64,000 nt of DNA from the NCBI RefSeq assembly GCF_030142155.1, contig NZ_CP126247.1, forward strand, positions 682,001-746,000, in the 5' to 3' direction. The notes under the pieces are model-generated. The model had not been told where the DNA came from, ran no database searches, and saw nothing but the letters and a program-made list of their open reading frames with translations. Both the position numbers and the translations under genes were made by a program. This document shows positions 1 through 9,437 of the stretch, in pieces. The stretch is from Arthrobacter sp. zg-Y820 (GTDB lineage Bacteria; Actinomycetota; Actinomycetes; Actinomycetales; Micrococcaceae). Within the stretch, counting starts at the first letter, position 1, and every line of letters starts with the position of its first letter.

Positions 1-2373
1 CTGCTCGAAGCAGCTCCCTCAGTCGGCCTGGAATTAGTCGACCGGCTGGATGCCCAGGGTCTCGTCTGGCTTGTCACCAACTACTCGCCTCCGGCCGAGT
101 GGGCACCGAGCCGTAAACGCGAATTCCTAGCCTGGCGCAGCCAGCAGGACACAGTGCTGGTCGAGGAGGATCTGCGGTCCGGCCCCTATCCGCTGTTGGA
201 AACAGCCGCCGCATCCATCCTGATCCCCGGAATTGTGGGCGGCCCGTCTCCCTTTGACCCCGACGTCGTGTCGTGGAGCGAGGCGAACGCTCGGGAACTG
301 TACCGCCGGGTCTATGAGGACCCCGACGCCGGTGCCGGCACCTTCATGGAGAAACTTGAGAAGCAGCTGTCCGGAGCCGACCGCGGAGTGGTGCTCCTCG
401 CTGCGGAACTCATCGCACTGCAGTGCCTGCCTCTCGCCAACCTGCGCCCGGAAACCAAGCTCGGTCGGGTTTCCCGAGTATTGTCCTGGCTCGATCACGC
501 TCCGGCCATTCCCGAAACCCTGGAATCAGGGCTGCTCGCACACGGCGCCTTCAGCGGCGGCACCGGCTTCAATGTGCAGCTCTGGCGGCACCTGTGCTGG
601 CTGTGCGATCTGGTCATCAGCCTTCGCAGCAGCGAGGATACTGCCGCTCGCGCCGCAGCTACTCCGCAGGGATTCCATGACGTTGCCGAAGCAGTCGCGG
701 GTAACCTGCCGTCCATCAGGTACTCCATGGAATACCTGAGCTGGCCCGGGTTCTTTGAGCCGATCGTCAACTGGGGCCACCGAAAGAAGATCCGCAATGC
801 CTTCGCCCACGAAATAGAGGGCGCGTCAGGCGACGACGAATTCTCCACGGCCAAGGATCTGCACCTGATCCGCAAGGCGCAGGAGGCACGGATCGGCCAT
901 CGCGTCGAATGGTATGAGGAACCGTTCGTCAGCCAGTGGCGGCCCAAGGCCGAGCGGGCTCCGCGCGCCTGGCTGGTGCGCCAGTCACAGGCGGGCGTGG
1001 CCCTGGCCGGAGGTTGGGCGGACAAAGGAGTCGTCTCACTCGAAGCTCAGTACCTGGGTGCCCCGGAGCCGGAGGCTTCCTTTGCCGATCTGCAGACAGC
1101 GGTCGACGCCGGATATGGCCACTTGGATTATTCCGAACGGCGGCTGCGGGCTCGTTCCTACCACTCGTTTTTGACTCAGATGAAGCCTGATGACCTGGTG
1201 GTCACGGTTCTGGGCAAGAATCTGCAGCTGGGCGTCATCACGGGGACTGCTGAATATGTCCAGGAGGACACCGTCGCCCAGTTGATGTGCGAGGTCGCAT
1301 GGCAGGAACAAACGATTCCGACGGAAGATCTTCCGGTCCCCTTTCCCCGGCTGCTCGAAGAGCAGGGGACAGTCATCGACATGACGGAGGGGCTGCCGCT
1401 CATGCGTACCTGGCTGGTGGAAGACGTGGATCAGGACGACGACGTCGTGCCCGTACTTACGATTCCTACCGGCGGCGTTCCGGAACTTCCGAAAGCCAGC
1501 GATGAATTTGCAGACAAGCTGTTCATGGGCAAAAACGACCTGCAGGAAGTCATTGACCTGCTGCAGACACGAAACCAGATTGTCTTTTACGGTCCACCGG
1601 GGACGGGCAAGACGTTCCTGGCCCGCAAACTCGCGCGTTATCTGGTGGGGGAGGAGCACACCAACCATGTGACCACGGTGCAGTTTCATCCTTCCTACGC
1701 GTACGAGGACTTCTTTGAGGGGTATCGCCCGGTTAAGGGAACCGACGGTCAGGTGGCGTTCGCACTGGTATCGGGCCCGCTGCGGCGGATCGCAGGAGCC
1801 GCCGCGGCCGAACGGGACAAACCGTTCTTCCTGATCATTGACGAGATGAACCGCGGCAACCTGGCCAAGGTTTTCGGTGAGCTGTATTTCCTGCTCGAAT
1901 ACCGCGACCAGAGCATCGATCTGCAGTACAACTCCGAAGAGAAGTTTGTTCTTCCTCCCAACCTGTTCATCATTGGCACGATGAACACTGCAGACCGTTC
2001 CATCGCCATGGTGGACGCAGCCATCCGCCGTCGTTTTGCGTTCGTCGAACTGCATCCGCAGGACGGCATGACGAGTGGCCTCCTCGATCGCTTCTTGGCA
2101 TCGCAGAGTATGGACCGGCGGCCTGCGCTGCTCCTTGATGCGCTCAACCAGGAAATCGAGGCGGAAGACCGGGACCTCATGATTGGCCCGTCCTATTTCA
2201 TGAAGCCTGATTCTGTATCTGATGCGGGTCTGAAACAGGTGTGGAAATATGAGCTGCTGCCGCTGCTGGAAGAGCACTATTACGGCAGGATGAGCCGGCA
2301 GGAAATCCACGCAAGGTTTGGCCTTGAAGCGATCGCTCGCAAGGTCGACGGGATTTCCTCGGCTGACCTGTGA
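1..2373 (+). CDS. mcrB: McrB-type restriction AAA+ NTPase, 5' end cut by window
   Basis: Motor subunit of a modification-dependent (type IV) restriction system; it pairs with the McrC nuclease downstream. The reading frame is open to base 1 with no start, so the N-terminus lies outside the window; a GTG at 154 is only an internal candidate. The C-terminal half has Walker A GPPGTGKT (codons from 1591), a Walker B/McrB-like block IIDEMNRGNLAKVFGEL, and the sensor segment GTMNTADRS followed by RRRF. About 200 residues ahead of the ATPase, a stretch starting near AWLVR and ending near GVITG looks like the PUA/EVE-type module that reads modified bases in many large actinobacterial McrB proteins; this assignment is by pattern only. 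mcrC starts inside the stop codon, so the two are translationally coupled. Confidence 0.9.
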   Translation: MLEAAPSVGLELVDRLDAQGLVWLVTNYSPPAEWAPSRKREFLAWRSQQDTVLVEEDLRSGPYPLLETAAASILIPGIVGGPSPFDPDVVSWSEANARELYRRVYEDPDAGAGTFMEKLEKQLSGADRGVVLLAAELIALQCLPLANLRPETKLGRVSRVLSWLDHAPAIPETLESGLLAHGAFSGGTGFNVQLWRHLCWLCDLVISLRSSEDTAARAAATPQGFHDVAEAVAGNLPSIRYSMEYLSWPGFFEPIVNWGHRKKIRNAFAHEIEGASGDDEFSTAKDLHLIRKAQEARIGHRVEWYEEPFVSQWRPKAERAPRAWLVRQSQAGVALAGGWADKGVVSLEAQYLGAPEPEASFADLQTAVDAGYGHLDYSERRLRARSYHSFLTQMKPDDLVVTVLGKNLQLGVITGTAEYVQEDTVAQLMCEVAWQEQTIPTEDLPVPFPRLLEEQGTVIDMTEGLPLMRTWLVEDVDQDDDVVPVLTIPTGGVPELPKASDEFADKLFMGKNDLQEVIDLLQTRNQIVFYGPPGTGKTFLARKLARYLVGEEHTNHVTTVQFHPSYAYEDFFEGYRPVKGTDGQVAFALVSGPLRRIAGAAAAERDKPFFLIIDEMNRGNLAKVFGELYFLLEYRDQSIDLQYNSEEKFVLPPNLFIIGTMNTADRSIAMVDAAIRRRFAFVELHPQDGMTSGLLDRFLASQSMDRRPALLLDALNQEIEAEDRDLMIGPSYFMKPDSVSDAGLKQVWKYELLPLLEEHYYGRMSRQEIHARFGLEAIARKVDGISSADL

Positions 2374-3599
2374 GGCACATCCAGATAGGGGAGCTGGAGG
2401 ATAACCATCCTCCCGTAGCCCTGTCAGACGCTGAGGCTGCCGGATTGGCCAAAACTGGCCTCGTGCAGGTCCAGCTGGCGGGGAACGGCATGTGGCGGCT
2501 TTCCCCACGCGGGCTGGTGGGTTCCGCCGAGGTGGGCGACGTTTTGTTGGATGTCCGTCCCAAGGACAAGGTGGGTATCAGCCAGCTGCTCTTCCTGCTG
2601 GGATACGCCCGCAACCCGGGCTTCCAGCCGGACGACGTGGCTGGCGTGCAGACAACCGACCTGTGGTCAGCGCTCGCCGAGTCCCTTGCCCGCCAAAGCG
2701 AGCGGGCCCTGGCCCGCGGTGTCCTTCACGGCTACGTTTCCGTTGACAATGCGCTCAGGACCGTGCGCGGACGCATCCGGATAGCAGACCAGATCTCCCG
2801 CCGGCCCGGCATGCTGCTGCCCTTGGAAGTCACCTACGACGACCACACGGCGGACATTGCGGAGAACCGCATCCTGCGTGCAGCGCTTCGACGGCTCCTC
2901 GGACTGACCCGGGTGAGGGGCTCGGTTCGGCAGCGGCTGGCGCATCTGGAGCGGAAGCTCGACGGCGTCGGGGATCTGCGCGCCGGCACTGCTCTGCCGT
3001 CGTGGCAGGAGACGCGCTCCAACGCGCGGTATGTGCCGGCGCTGCGTCTGGCCGAGATCATTCTTCGGCACTCGGTGGCGGAAACCGCCGTCGGCGGAAT
3101 CCGGGTCGCGTCCTTTGCCGTTAACATGGCCACGGTCTTTGAAGACTTCCTCGAGGTAGCTCTCGGCGAGGCGGTAACACGGTTGGGGATGCCTGGTGGG
3201 CGGATGGAACGGCAATACAAAACGAGGCTCGACCATCCGGGAGAAGGCACCGGGCAGGGTCGAATCCATATGAAGATTGACGTTGTTTACAGAGCTTCCG
3301 GTACGCCGCCGGTGGTCTTCGACGCCAAGTACAAGGCCTCTTCAGCCGGCGGTAACTATGCCAACGCGGACCATTACCAAATGCTGGCCTATTGCACCGC
3401 ACTGGGAGCCCCGCGGGCCTGGCTGGTTTACGCCGGCGCAGGTGAGCACCGGTCCCGCAGGATTGTGAATACCGGCGTCGCCGTTGAGGAATATCCGCTG
3501 GATCTCTCGCAGCACCCCGACGAAGTCTTGGCGCGGGTCAACCGCTTGGCGGAACTGTCAGTGATGAGGACTGCAGAAGCTGCAGGCAACGAAGGATAG
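2370..3599 (+). CDS. mcrC: McrC-type PD-(D/E)xK restriction subunit
   Basis: Nuclease partner of McrB, 409 residues, close to the usual McrC length. The GTG start overlaps the mcrB stop by four bases (GTGA), a coupled arrangement that fixes the start. Catalytic signature of the PD-(D/E)xK fold is visible near the C-terminus: Asp304 in KIDVVY, then Asp318-Ala-Lys320 in VVFDAKYK. In the family McrC cuts DNA when McrB translocates between modified sites. The 5-methylcytosine specificity of E. coli McrBC cannot be assumed, because the McrB reader domain differs. A perfect hairpin lies 17 bases after the stop. Confidence 0.9.
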   Translation: MRHIQIGELEDNHPPVALSDAEAAGLAKTGLVQVQLAGNGMWRLSPRGLVGSAEVGDVLLDVRPKDKVGISQLLFLLGYARNPGFQPDDVAGVQTTDLWSALAESLARQSERALARGVLHGYVSVDNALRTVRGRIRIADQISRRPGMLLPLEVTYDDHTADIAENRILRAALRRLLGLTRVRGSVRQRLAHLERKLDGVGDLRAGTALPSWQETRSNARYVPALRLAEIILRHSVAETAVGGIRVASFAVNMATVFEDFLEVALGEAVTRLGMPGGRMERQYKTRLDHPGEGTGQGRIHMKIDVVYRASGTPPVVFDAKYKASSAGGNYANADHYQMLAYCTALGAPRAWLVYAGAGEHRSRRIVNTGVAVEEYPLDLSQHPDEVLARVNRLAELSVMRTAEAAGNEG

Positions 3600-3615
3600 A
3601 TGCTGTTTACAGGAT

Positions 3616-3639
3616 GAGCTCCGGGAGAACCCGGAGCTC
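3616..3639 (+). terminator. Stem-loop after mcrC
   Basis: Perfect 10-bp inverted repeat (GAGCTCCGGG, loop AGAA, CCCGGAGCTC) just after mcrC. There is no T-tract, so it may be an mRNA-stabilising or weak/bidirectional terminator rather than a classical intrinsic terminator. The rest of 3640-3786 shows nothing recognisable. Confidence 0.55.
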
Positions 3640-3786
3640 GACCAGAACCTGAGGGGTGCTGTTGCTAGCTCTTCGTTTCGGTCCATATGACCTGACCTCT
3701 GAATACTTGAGCAGGACGGATCCTGCCGCTAGATTTTGCCTAGCTCGGGTTACCGATCAAGCGCCACAAGAAGATCGCGCCCCCGG

Positions 3787-4830
3787 TCAATCTTGGAGAT
3801 CCGCGAGATGCTCGCGCAGCCCGGGATAGCTGCTGTTCTCAGCGAGCACCTTCTCGAAGTCTTTCCTGGCCATCGAGCGCTTGCCTTCGCGGAGATAGGT
3901 CAGACCCCGCTCAATGAGGGTGCGATGCCGCAGATCCGCCGGCCGGGATCGTATCCGCAGTGATTCTTTGAAGGAGGCACGGGCAGCCTCGAAATAGCCC
4001 TGCTCACGGAACGCGATGCCGCGCTGGGTCAGCAGGAAAGTCGCTGCCTCGTCCTCGTTGGTGAGTCCCTCAGTGAGGTCGACGACGTCATTCCACCGTC
4101 CCTGCTGCGTGTACAGCTCTGCCAGAGAGACAGCGGTAACGGTGCTCGGTTCGAGTTGTTCGACGACGTCGACGGCGGCCGGGATGTCGCCGGTTTCCTG
4201 GTAGAGCTCGGCCAGCAGCAAGCCGATGAGATTCCGGTCCGGGGGCAGCTGGACGGTGATGCCGTCTGCGATGGGCAGGGTGAACGAGGCGTCCGGCAGA
4301 TATTTTTGGATGAAGTCATCCGTGGCCGGGTCATACCCGGTACCGAATAGCCAGGTCAGCAGCTCGAGACCACGCTGCGTGTCGCCGGCGGGAAGCGAAA
4401 CCAGGGTTGCCTCCAGAAGGGAAACCAATGGACGGGCAGGCGGGTGGTCGGCACCGATGCGGGCCAAAGACGCGTAGTCGGGTTTTCCCAGGACGGCCCT
4501 ATGGAGTTCCTTTTCCCACTTGGGTGCGAAGAGGCCGGGAGTTGGGGCTTTAGGAACCAGAACCGCTTGAGGAGCGGCACCCGGTTTAGGATTCGAGCCC
4601 CGTTTGGCGGCTGCTCCGGGTTGGCGACGACGTCGAGTGTGGCCGGATGACAGGGTTTCCGTGTGATAAATGCCGGTACCGGGGATGCCCACGGTGCGTG
4701 TCACACGGCCTGAAGAGTTTGCTGAGATCCTGGCTCCTTTGACGCCAGCGCTGACGCCGATGCTTTTAGGGGTGACCGTCATCCTAATGCCTGGTGCGAT
4801 CTTGAACGATTTTCGTGCCCTGAACCCCAT
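3787..4830 (-). CDS. DUF4236 domain protein with C-terminal TPR repeats
   Basis: About 347 residues. The first ~60 residues match the DUF4236 pattern (MGFRARKSFKIAPGIR at the start, then GVSAGVKGARIS and the GIPGTGIYHTE end). A low-complexity linker follows, then helical repeats typical of TPR, clearest in the last 80 residues (REQGYFEAARASFKESL, LREGKRSMARKDFEKVL). The ATG at 4830 is chosen over a GTG at 4842 because GGGAG sits six bases ahead of it and because DUF4236 proteins begin MGFR. Function is unknown; TPR arrays usually mediate protein contacts. It is convergent with mcrBC, so probably not part of that system. A TATACT hexamer in the leader (complement of about 4885) could be its -10. 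Confidence 0.75.
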   Translation of the reverse strand: MGFRARKSFKIAPGIRMTVTPKSIGVSAGVKGARISANSSGRVTRTVGIPGTGIYHTETLSSGHTRRRRQPGAAAKRGSNPKPGAAPQAVLVPKAPTPGLFAPKWEKELHRAVLGKPDYASLARIGADHPPARPLVSLLEATLVSLPAGDTQRGLELLTWLFGTGYDPATDDFIQKYLPDASFTLPIADGITVQLPPDRNLIGLLLAELYQETGDIPAAVDVVEQLEPSTVTAVSLAELYTQQGRWNDVVDLTEGLTNEDEAATFLLTQRGIAFREQGYFEAARASFKESLRIRSRPADLRHRTLIERGLTYLREGKRSMARKDFEKVLAENSSYPGLREHLADLQD

Positions 4831-5030
4831 CTGAGCTCCCACTATTACGCGTCGTTTTCACCGTGCAGCGCTGCTCATTTTTTAGTATAGGTAGCTGCAG
4901 AGACTGCGTCGGTGGCTGATGGTCATTGGCGATACCGAAGCCCGCACTTATCTGGCGCGCTGGCTCTGGATTCGGACCCCGCCCCACCATCTGCAAGGAT
5001 AGTAGTAAGGCTACTGATAAAGGAGATCCC

Positions 5031-5387
5031 ATGCAGAACGAAATGCAGGAACATCCCGCTGACGAGAACGCCCCGTCGACCGGGCGGACCACCCCGGTGA
5101 TGAACATTCCGGCGGCAGACATCGTCGACGCCGGAGCATCCGCAGCCAGGCCGCGGGACGTGGACCCGGCCGAGGTCGCCATCCTGGCCGAAGCCGAAGA
5201 CCCGGGAACCCCCGGCCTGCGGCTGCAGGAACTGGCCACCGATGAGCCGAAGGCCCGCCCCGCCGTGGCAGCCAACCCGGCCGCTGGACCCGAACTGCTC
5301 AAGTGGCTTGGCGCGCTTGATGACCCGGCTGTGAACGAGGCACTCCGCCGCCGCGAACAGGCCCAGCAGGCAGAACGCGGACACTAA
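5031..5387 (+). CDS. Small protein with C-terminal LRV (variant leucine-rich) tail
   Basis: 118 residues, acidic and soluble. The start at 5031 is set by AAAGGAGATCCC immediately before the ATG; longer in-frame extensions lack a ribosome site. The C-terminal half (LRLQELATDEPKARPAVAANP, then LLKWLGALDDPAVNEALRRR) is the same module that ends the large membrane protein at 38232-40133 (LARLQEIVANHPEARAVVAANP, then LLTWLGQLGDPAVDQAIRQR), a variant leucine-rich repeat found in many actinobacterial proteins. No enzymatic residues are apparent; a protein-binding role is a guess. Followed by its own terminator. Confidence 0.75.
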   Translation: MQNEMQEHPADENAPSTGRTTPVMNIPAADIVDAGASAARPRDVDPAEVAILAEAEDPGTPGLRLQELATDEPKARPAVAANPAAGPELLKWLGALDDPAVNEALRRREQAQQAERGH

Positions 5388-5398
5388 TTTCTAAACTG

Positions 5399-5435
5399 GT
5401 GGAGGGACGGGCAAACCAGTCCGCCCCTCCACATC
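5399..5435 (+). terminator. Terminator of the LRV-tail gene
   Basis: Twelve-base arms (GTGGAGGGACGG and CCGCCCCTCCAC, one mismatch) around a ten-base loop, followed by ATCTTT. Positioned between the LRV-tail gene and arcA, so arcA should have its own promoter. Confidence 0.7.
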
Positions 5436-5523
5436 TTTGAATGCACGCCCCTATACCGATGAAGTGACAAACAAGATTTCGGCAGCCTGCAAAGAAGCAG
5501 CCCGTACGTCCAAGGAGAACCCC

Positions 5524-6786
5524 ATGCTTTCCCCAACCTCCGCTCCCACCGCCCTCTCTTACGGGGTGCACTCGGAGGTCGGCAAACTGCGCAAGGTTCT
5601 CGTCTGCTCGCCGGGCCTGGCCCACGAACGGCTCACCCCCAGCAACCGGGCAGACCTGCTGTTCGACGACGTGATGTGGGTGGAAAACGCCCAGCGCGAC
5701 CACGCCGACTTCGTCACCAAGATGCAAAACCACGGCGTGGACGTCGTCGAACTCCACGACCTGCTCGGACAGACCATGGACATGCCCGAGGCCCGGGCCT
5801 GGCTGCTGGACCGGAAAATCATCGCCAACCGGGTCGGACTGGGACTGGTCTCCGGCACCCGGGCCTTCCTGGATTCGCTGACCGGACCGGAACTGGCACG
5901 CTACCTCATCGGCGGGCTGGCGACGTCGGACCTTCCCGCCGACTACCGCACCGACTACATCTCCCTGGCCCGGGAATCCCTGGGCCGGCCCGAATACCTG
6001 CTGCCGCCGCTGCCCAACACCCTCTACACCCGCGACACCACCTGCTGGATCAACGGGGGACTGACGCTGAACCCGCTGTACTGGCCGGCACGCCACGACG
6101 AGACCCTGCTGATGCAGGCGCTCTACCAGTTCCATCCGGAGTACACCGGGTCCGCCGTGTGGTGGGGCGACGCGGAACAGGACTGGGGCCAGGCCTCCCT
6201 GGAGGGCGGCGACGTCATGCCGGTGGGCAACGGCACCGTGCTGATCGGCATGAGTGAGCGCACCTCCCGCCAGGCCATCACCCAGCTCGCGCAGAAGCTG
6301 TTCGCCGCGGAAAGCGCCGAGCGGATCGTCGTCGCCGGCATGCCCAAGCTGCGCGCCGCAATGCACCTGGACACCGTGTTCACCTTCGCCGACCGGGACC
6401 TGGCCACCATCCACCCGGCCATCGTGGACGGCATCCACGCCTTCACCCTCCACCCCTCGGACAAAAGCCCCGGCCTGGTGGTGCAGGATCACCGCGACCG
6501 CCGCTTTGTCGACGTCGTAGCGGACTCCCTGGGCTTCAAGCAGCTGCGTCTGGTGGAGACAGCCGGCGACTACTCCGCCTCCGAAAGGCAGCAGTGGGAC
6601 AGCGCGAATAACGCCGTCGCGCTGGAACCCGGAGTGGTGCTCACCTACGACCGCAACACCCAGACCAATGCCGCGCTGCGGAACGCCGGCGTCGAGGTGA
6701 TCCCCATTGTGGGCGCCGAACTCGGCCGCGGCCGCGGCGGCGGCCACTGCATGACCTGCCCGATCATCCGCGATCCCATCGACTAA
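5524..6786 (+). CDS. arcA: Arginine deiminase
   Basis: Hydrolyses arginine to citrulline and ammonia (EC 3.5.3.6), 420 residues as usual for the family. Landmarks: [14 protein letters not shown] near the N-terminus, [44 protein letters not shown] and the C-terminal GGGHCMTCP holding the catalytic cysteine (Cys409). The start at 5524 follows an AAGGAGAAC ribosome site; an in-frame GTG/ATG extension back to 5437 runs through the preceding terminator region and is unlikely. It is followed 195 bases later by an ArcD-like antiporter. No ornithine carbamoyltransferase or carbamate kinase genes are nearby, so the pathway is either split across the chromosome or serves acid/ammonia chemistry only. 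Confidence 0.95.
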   Translation: MLSPTSAPTALSYGVHSEVGKLRKVLVCSPGLAHERLTPSNRADLLFDDVMWVENAQRDHADFVTKMQNHGVDVVELHDLLGQTMDMPEARAWLLDRKIIANRVGLGLVSGTRAFLDSLTGPELARYLIGGLATSDLPADYRTDYISLARESLGRPEYLLPPLPNTLYTRDTTCWINGGLTLNPLYWPARHDETLLMQALYQFHPEYTGSAVWWGDAEQDWGQASLEGGDVMPVGNGTVLIGMSERTSRQAITQLAQKLFAAESAERIVVAGMPKLRAAMHLDTVFTFADRDLATIHPAIVDGIHAFTLHPSDKSPGLVVQDHRDRRFVDVVADSLGFKQLRLVETAGDYSASERQQWDSANNAVALEPGVVLTYDRNTQTNAALRNAGVEVIPIVGAELGRGRGGGHCMTCPIIRDPID

Positions 6787-6981
6787 CGACGACGGCGTGC
6801 CGGATGCGGCGGCTGGCATTTGACCGTCGAGGCGGTGGCCGCTGATTCGGACCCCGCAGTCTCCTTCTGAGAAGATAATGGTGAGCTGCTGACGGAGGAT
6901 CCCCCGCAGGAAGCGATCCGCCCCTCCTGTTGTCTAACCGGTATTGCCTCAGCGGCCGCCACCCCCGATTGGAAAGAAACT

Positions 6982-8430
6982 ATGTCTAATCCGCCTGCTT
7001 CAGGGGAGAAGGCCCCAGCGGCCAAACTCTCCCTGCTGACCCTCACCACTGTGGTGGTCGGGTCCATGGTCGGGGCCGGGGTGTTTTCCCTGCCCCAGCG
7101 CTTCGCCGAGGAAACCGGGGTGTGGGGTGCGCTGGTCGCCTGGCTGATTGCGGGTTCGGGCATGCTGATGCTGGCCTTCGTCTTCCAGCGGCTGTCCATG
7201 CGCAAGCCGGCGCTTGATGCGGGGATCTTCTCCTACGCCAAGGCCGGCTTCGGAAATTACGTGGGGTTCTTCTCCGCAGCGGGTTACTGGGCCAGCGCCT
7301 GCGTGGGAAACGTCACCTACTGGGTGCTCACCATGTCCACGCTGGGAGCCCTGTTTCCGCAGTTGGGCGCAGGGGACACCCTCCTCGCCGTCGTGCTGTC
7401 CTCAGCCGGGCTGTGGGGATTCTTCTTCCTGATCAGGCGCGGCATCAAAGAAGCCACGGCCATTAACCGGATAGTCACGATCGCCAAGGTTGTTCCCATC
7501 CTGGTCTTCGTGCTGTTTGCTGTCTTCCTGTTCGACCCCGCTGTCTTCGCGGGAAACCTTACCGGGGCGGACTATACGGGGCCGCTGTTCGAGCAGGTCA
7601 GCAACACGATGCTGGTGACGGTGTTCGTTTTCCTCGGTGTTGAAGGTGCCAGCGTGTATTCGCGCCATGCCCGACGGCGGGAGGACGTTGGCCGGGCCAC
7701 TATCCTCGGCTTTCTGAGCGTCTTTGCCATCTTTGCCTCGGTCACGATCGTTTCCTACGGGGTCCTGCCGATGGAACAGCTCGCCGAGCTGCGCCAACCA
7801 TCCATGGCGGGTGTCCTGGAATCGGGAGTGGGGACCTGGGGGTTGGTGTTCGTCAGCGCAGGCCTGATCATTTCGGTGATGGGTGCCTATCTGGCCTGGA
7901 GCCTGATGGCAGCGGAGGTCCTGTACGTGGCGGCTACGGAGAAGGACATGCCGCGGTTCCTGTCCCGGGTCAGCGATGACGATGTCCCGGTCAACGCCCT
8001 GCTGCTGAGCACCCTGCTCAGCCAGCTGGTAATGGTCATCACCTACTTCTCCGAGGACGCCTTCGACTTCGCACTGGACATGACCGCAGTCCTGACGTTG
8101 TTTTCCCTCCTTTTCGCAGCCCTCTACGCCCTCAAGCTCGGCTGGAGCGGGGAAACGTATGAAGGAGCCCCGAGCCGCATCCGGCGGGGCGACCTGACCA
8201 TTGCCGTCATTGCCACCATTTATTCAGTGTTCCTGGTCTATGCCGCCGGGCTGCCTCTGGTGCTGCTTTCGATGATCTTCTACGCCCCCGCCACCGTCCT
8301 GTTCGTGATCGCGCGCCGTGAACAAGGGCAGCGCGTCTTCCGGGGAGGGGAGCTGTTCCTTTTCCTCATTACATTGGCAGGAGCCGTTGCAGGCGTGCTC
8401 GCCCTGACCCGGGGCTGGATAGCGCTTTGA
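6982..8430 (+). CDS. arcD: APC-family basic amino acid antiporter, ArcD-like
   Basis: 482 residues with about twelve hydrophobic segments. The N-terminal VVGSMVGAGVFSLPQRFAEE is the APC-superfamily substrate-binding signature, and the sequence throughout (LDAGIFSYAKAGFGNYVGF, RGIKEATAINRIVTIAKVVP) is that of arginine/ornithine antiporters. Position directly after arcA supports arginine import in exchange for ornithine or citrulline. Start ATG is preceded by GGAAAGAAACT. Lysine/cadaverine or other basic amino acid exchange cannot be excluded. Confidence 0.85.
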   Translation: MSNPPASGEKAPAAKLSLLTLTTVVVGSMVGAGVFSLPQRFAEETGVWGALVAWLIAGSGMLMLAFVFQRLSMRKPALDAGIFSYAKAGFGNYVGFFSAAGYWASACVGNVTYWVLTMSTLGALFPQLGAGDTLLAVVLSSAGLWGFFFLIRRGIKEATAINRIVTIAKVVPILVFVLFAVFLFDPAVFAGNLTGADYTGPLFEQVSNTMLVTVFVFLGVEGASVYSRHARRREDVGRATILGFLSVFAIFASVTIVSYGVLPMEQLAELRQPSMAGVLESGVGTWGLVFVSAGLIISVMGAYLAWSLMAAEVLYVAATEKDMPRFLSRVSDDDVPVNALLLSTLLSQLVMVITYFSEDAFDFALDMTAVLTLFSLLFAALYALKLGWSGETYEGAPSRIRRGDLTIAVIATIYSVFLVYAAGLPLVLLSMIFYAPATVLFVIARREQGQRVFRGGELFLFLITLAGAVAGVLALTRGWIAL

Positions 8431-8563
8431 GCAGAGGGCGTGCCGCGTCCTGCGGTATGCACCCTTAGTGTGACCCTCTCAACAGAGGCCCCCGGCTGCG
8501 TGGTGATTCCCCCTAACCTTGAAAGGTAAGGAACGAGTTACGCCCGGAAGGGAGAGAGGAACC

Positions 8564-9355
8564 GTGCAACGTAAAACCGCTGCACTCGTTATCGGCGCTG
8601 TTCTGGCCGCTGGGGTTGGGGCTTTGACGGATGGATCAGACACCGCCCCCACCACCGAGCCCACGCAAGTAGCGCACACACCCGAGGTAACGGCGACGGC
8701 GCCCGTCCCGGAGGCGACAGCGCCCGTCCCGGAGGCGACGCCAACGGTGCCCGCCCCGGAAACTACACAGGCAGAACCCGCCCCGGAGACGACGGCGACG
8801 GCGCCCGCCCCGGAAACTACACAGGCAGAACCCGCCACTGAGGAAGAAACTCCTGCAACACCCATCCCGGTGTCGGCGGAAACGCTGGAAATGATAGCGG
8901 ACGGCGCGGAAGACTATCTGCCGATTACCCCGATCGAAGGCGCCGCACTCAAGTCTCAGAAACATCAGGGCTTCTACATGGTCGCCATGCGGTATCAGCT
9001 GCCCGACGGGGCGGAGCAGACAGGAGTTTGGGCCCTCAAGACGTTCGAGAGCGGGCCGATTATCTCCGTTGACGCAAATGCCAAAGAGGTTACTCATTGG
9101 CCGGACGGGGCAAAATCCGCCTTCGAGATCAGCCCGGTGGATACCGAGGGCGTGGAGACCTACGTGCAGGGACAGGAGCTGCAGGAGCAGCAGCAGGGAC
9201 AGGCACAGCAGGAACAGCCGGCAGCGGATAACTTCACCTATCCGAACTGCACCGCCGTGCGGGAAGCCGGAGCCGCGCCCATCCATCCCGGGGACTACGG
9301 ATGGCAGGACCGGCTGGACCGCGATGGGGACGGCGTGGCCTGCGACGGAGACTAG
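8564..9355 (+). CDS. Secreted excalibur-domain protein
   Basis: 263 residues. A signal peptide (MQRKTAALVIGAVLAAGVGA) is followed by a Pro/Glu/Thr/Ala-rich segment built of near-repeats (APVPEAT, APAPETTQAEP twice), a folded middle part, a Gln-rich stretch and a C-terminal excalibur calcium-binding motif (YPNCTAVREAGAAPI ... DRDGDGVACDGD). GTG at 8564 is chosen because GGGAGAGAGGAACC precedes it; an in-frame TTG at 8519 would spoil the signal peptide. Excalibur domains are extracellular in actinobacteria and Firmicutes and often tethered to nucleases or cell-wall proteins; here there is no catalytic domain. A second excalibur gene is at 35942. Confidence 0.8.
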   Translation: MQRKTAALVIGAVLAAGVGALTDGSDTAPTTEPTQVAHTPEVTATAPVPEATAPVPEATPTVPAPETTQAEPAPETTATAPAPETTQAEPATEEETPATPIPVSAETLEMIADGAEDYLPITPIEGAALKSQKHQGFYMVAMRYQLPDGAEQTGVWALKTFESGPIISVDANAKEVTHWPDGAKSAFEISPVDTEGVETYVQGQELQEQQQGQAQQEQPAADNFTYPNCTAVREAGAAPIHPGDYGWQDRLDRDGDGVACDGD

Positions 9356-9437
9356 GGCCGGCCTGGCTTTCCCAGCCTTCCCGCCTGGATCTTTCCCGCC
9401 TGGATAGAGCACGCGCCAGGCGCCGGATGGCTGCCGG

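Noticed and set aside
1036..2508. 490-codon minus-strand frame over mcrB
   Set aside because: Antisense to the AAA domain with no recognisable motif.
5299..6819. 506-codon minus-strand frame over arcA
   Set aside because: Arginine deiminase motifs are on the plus strand; the antisense translation is featureless.
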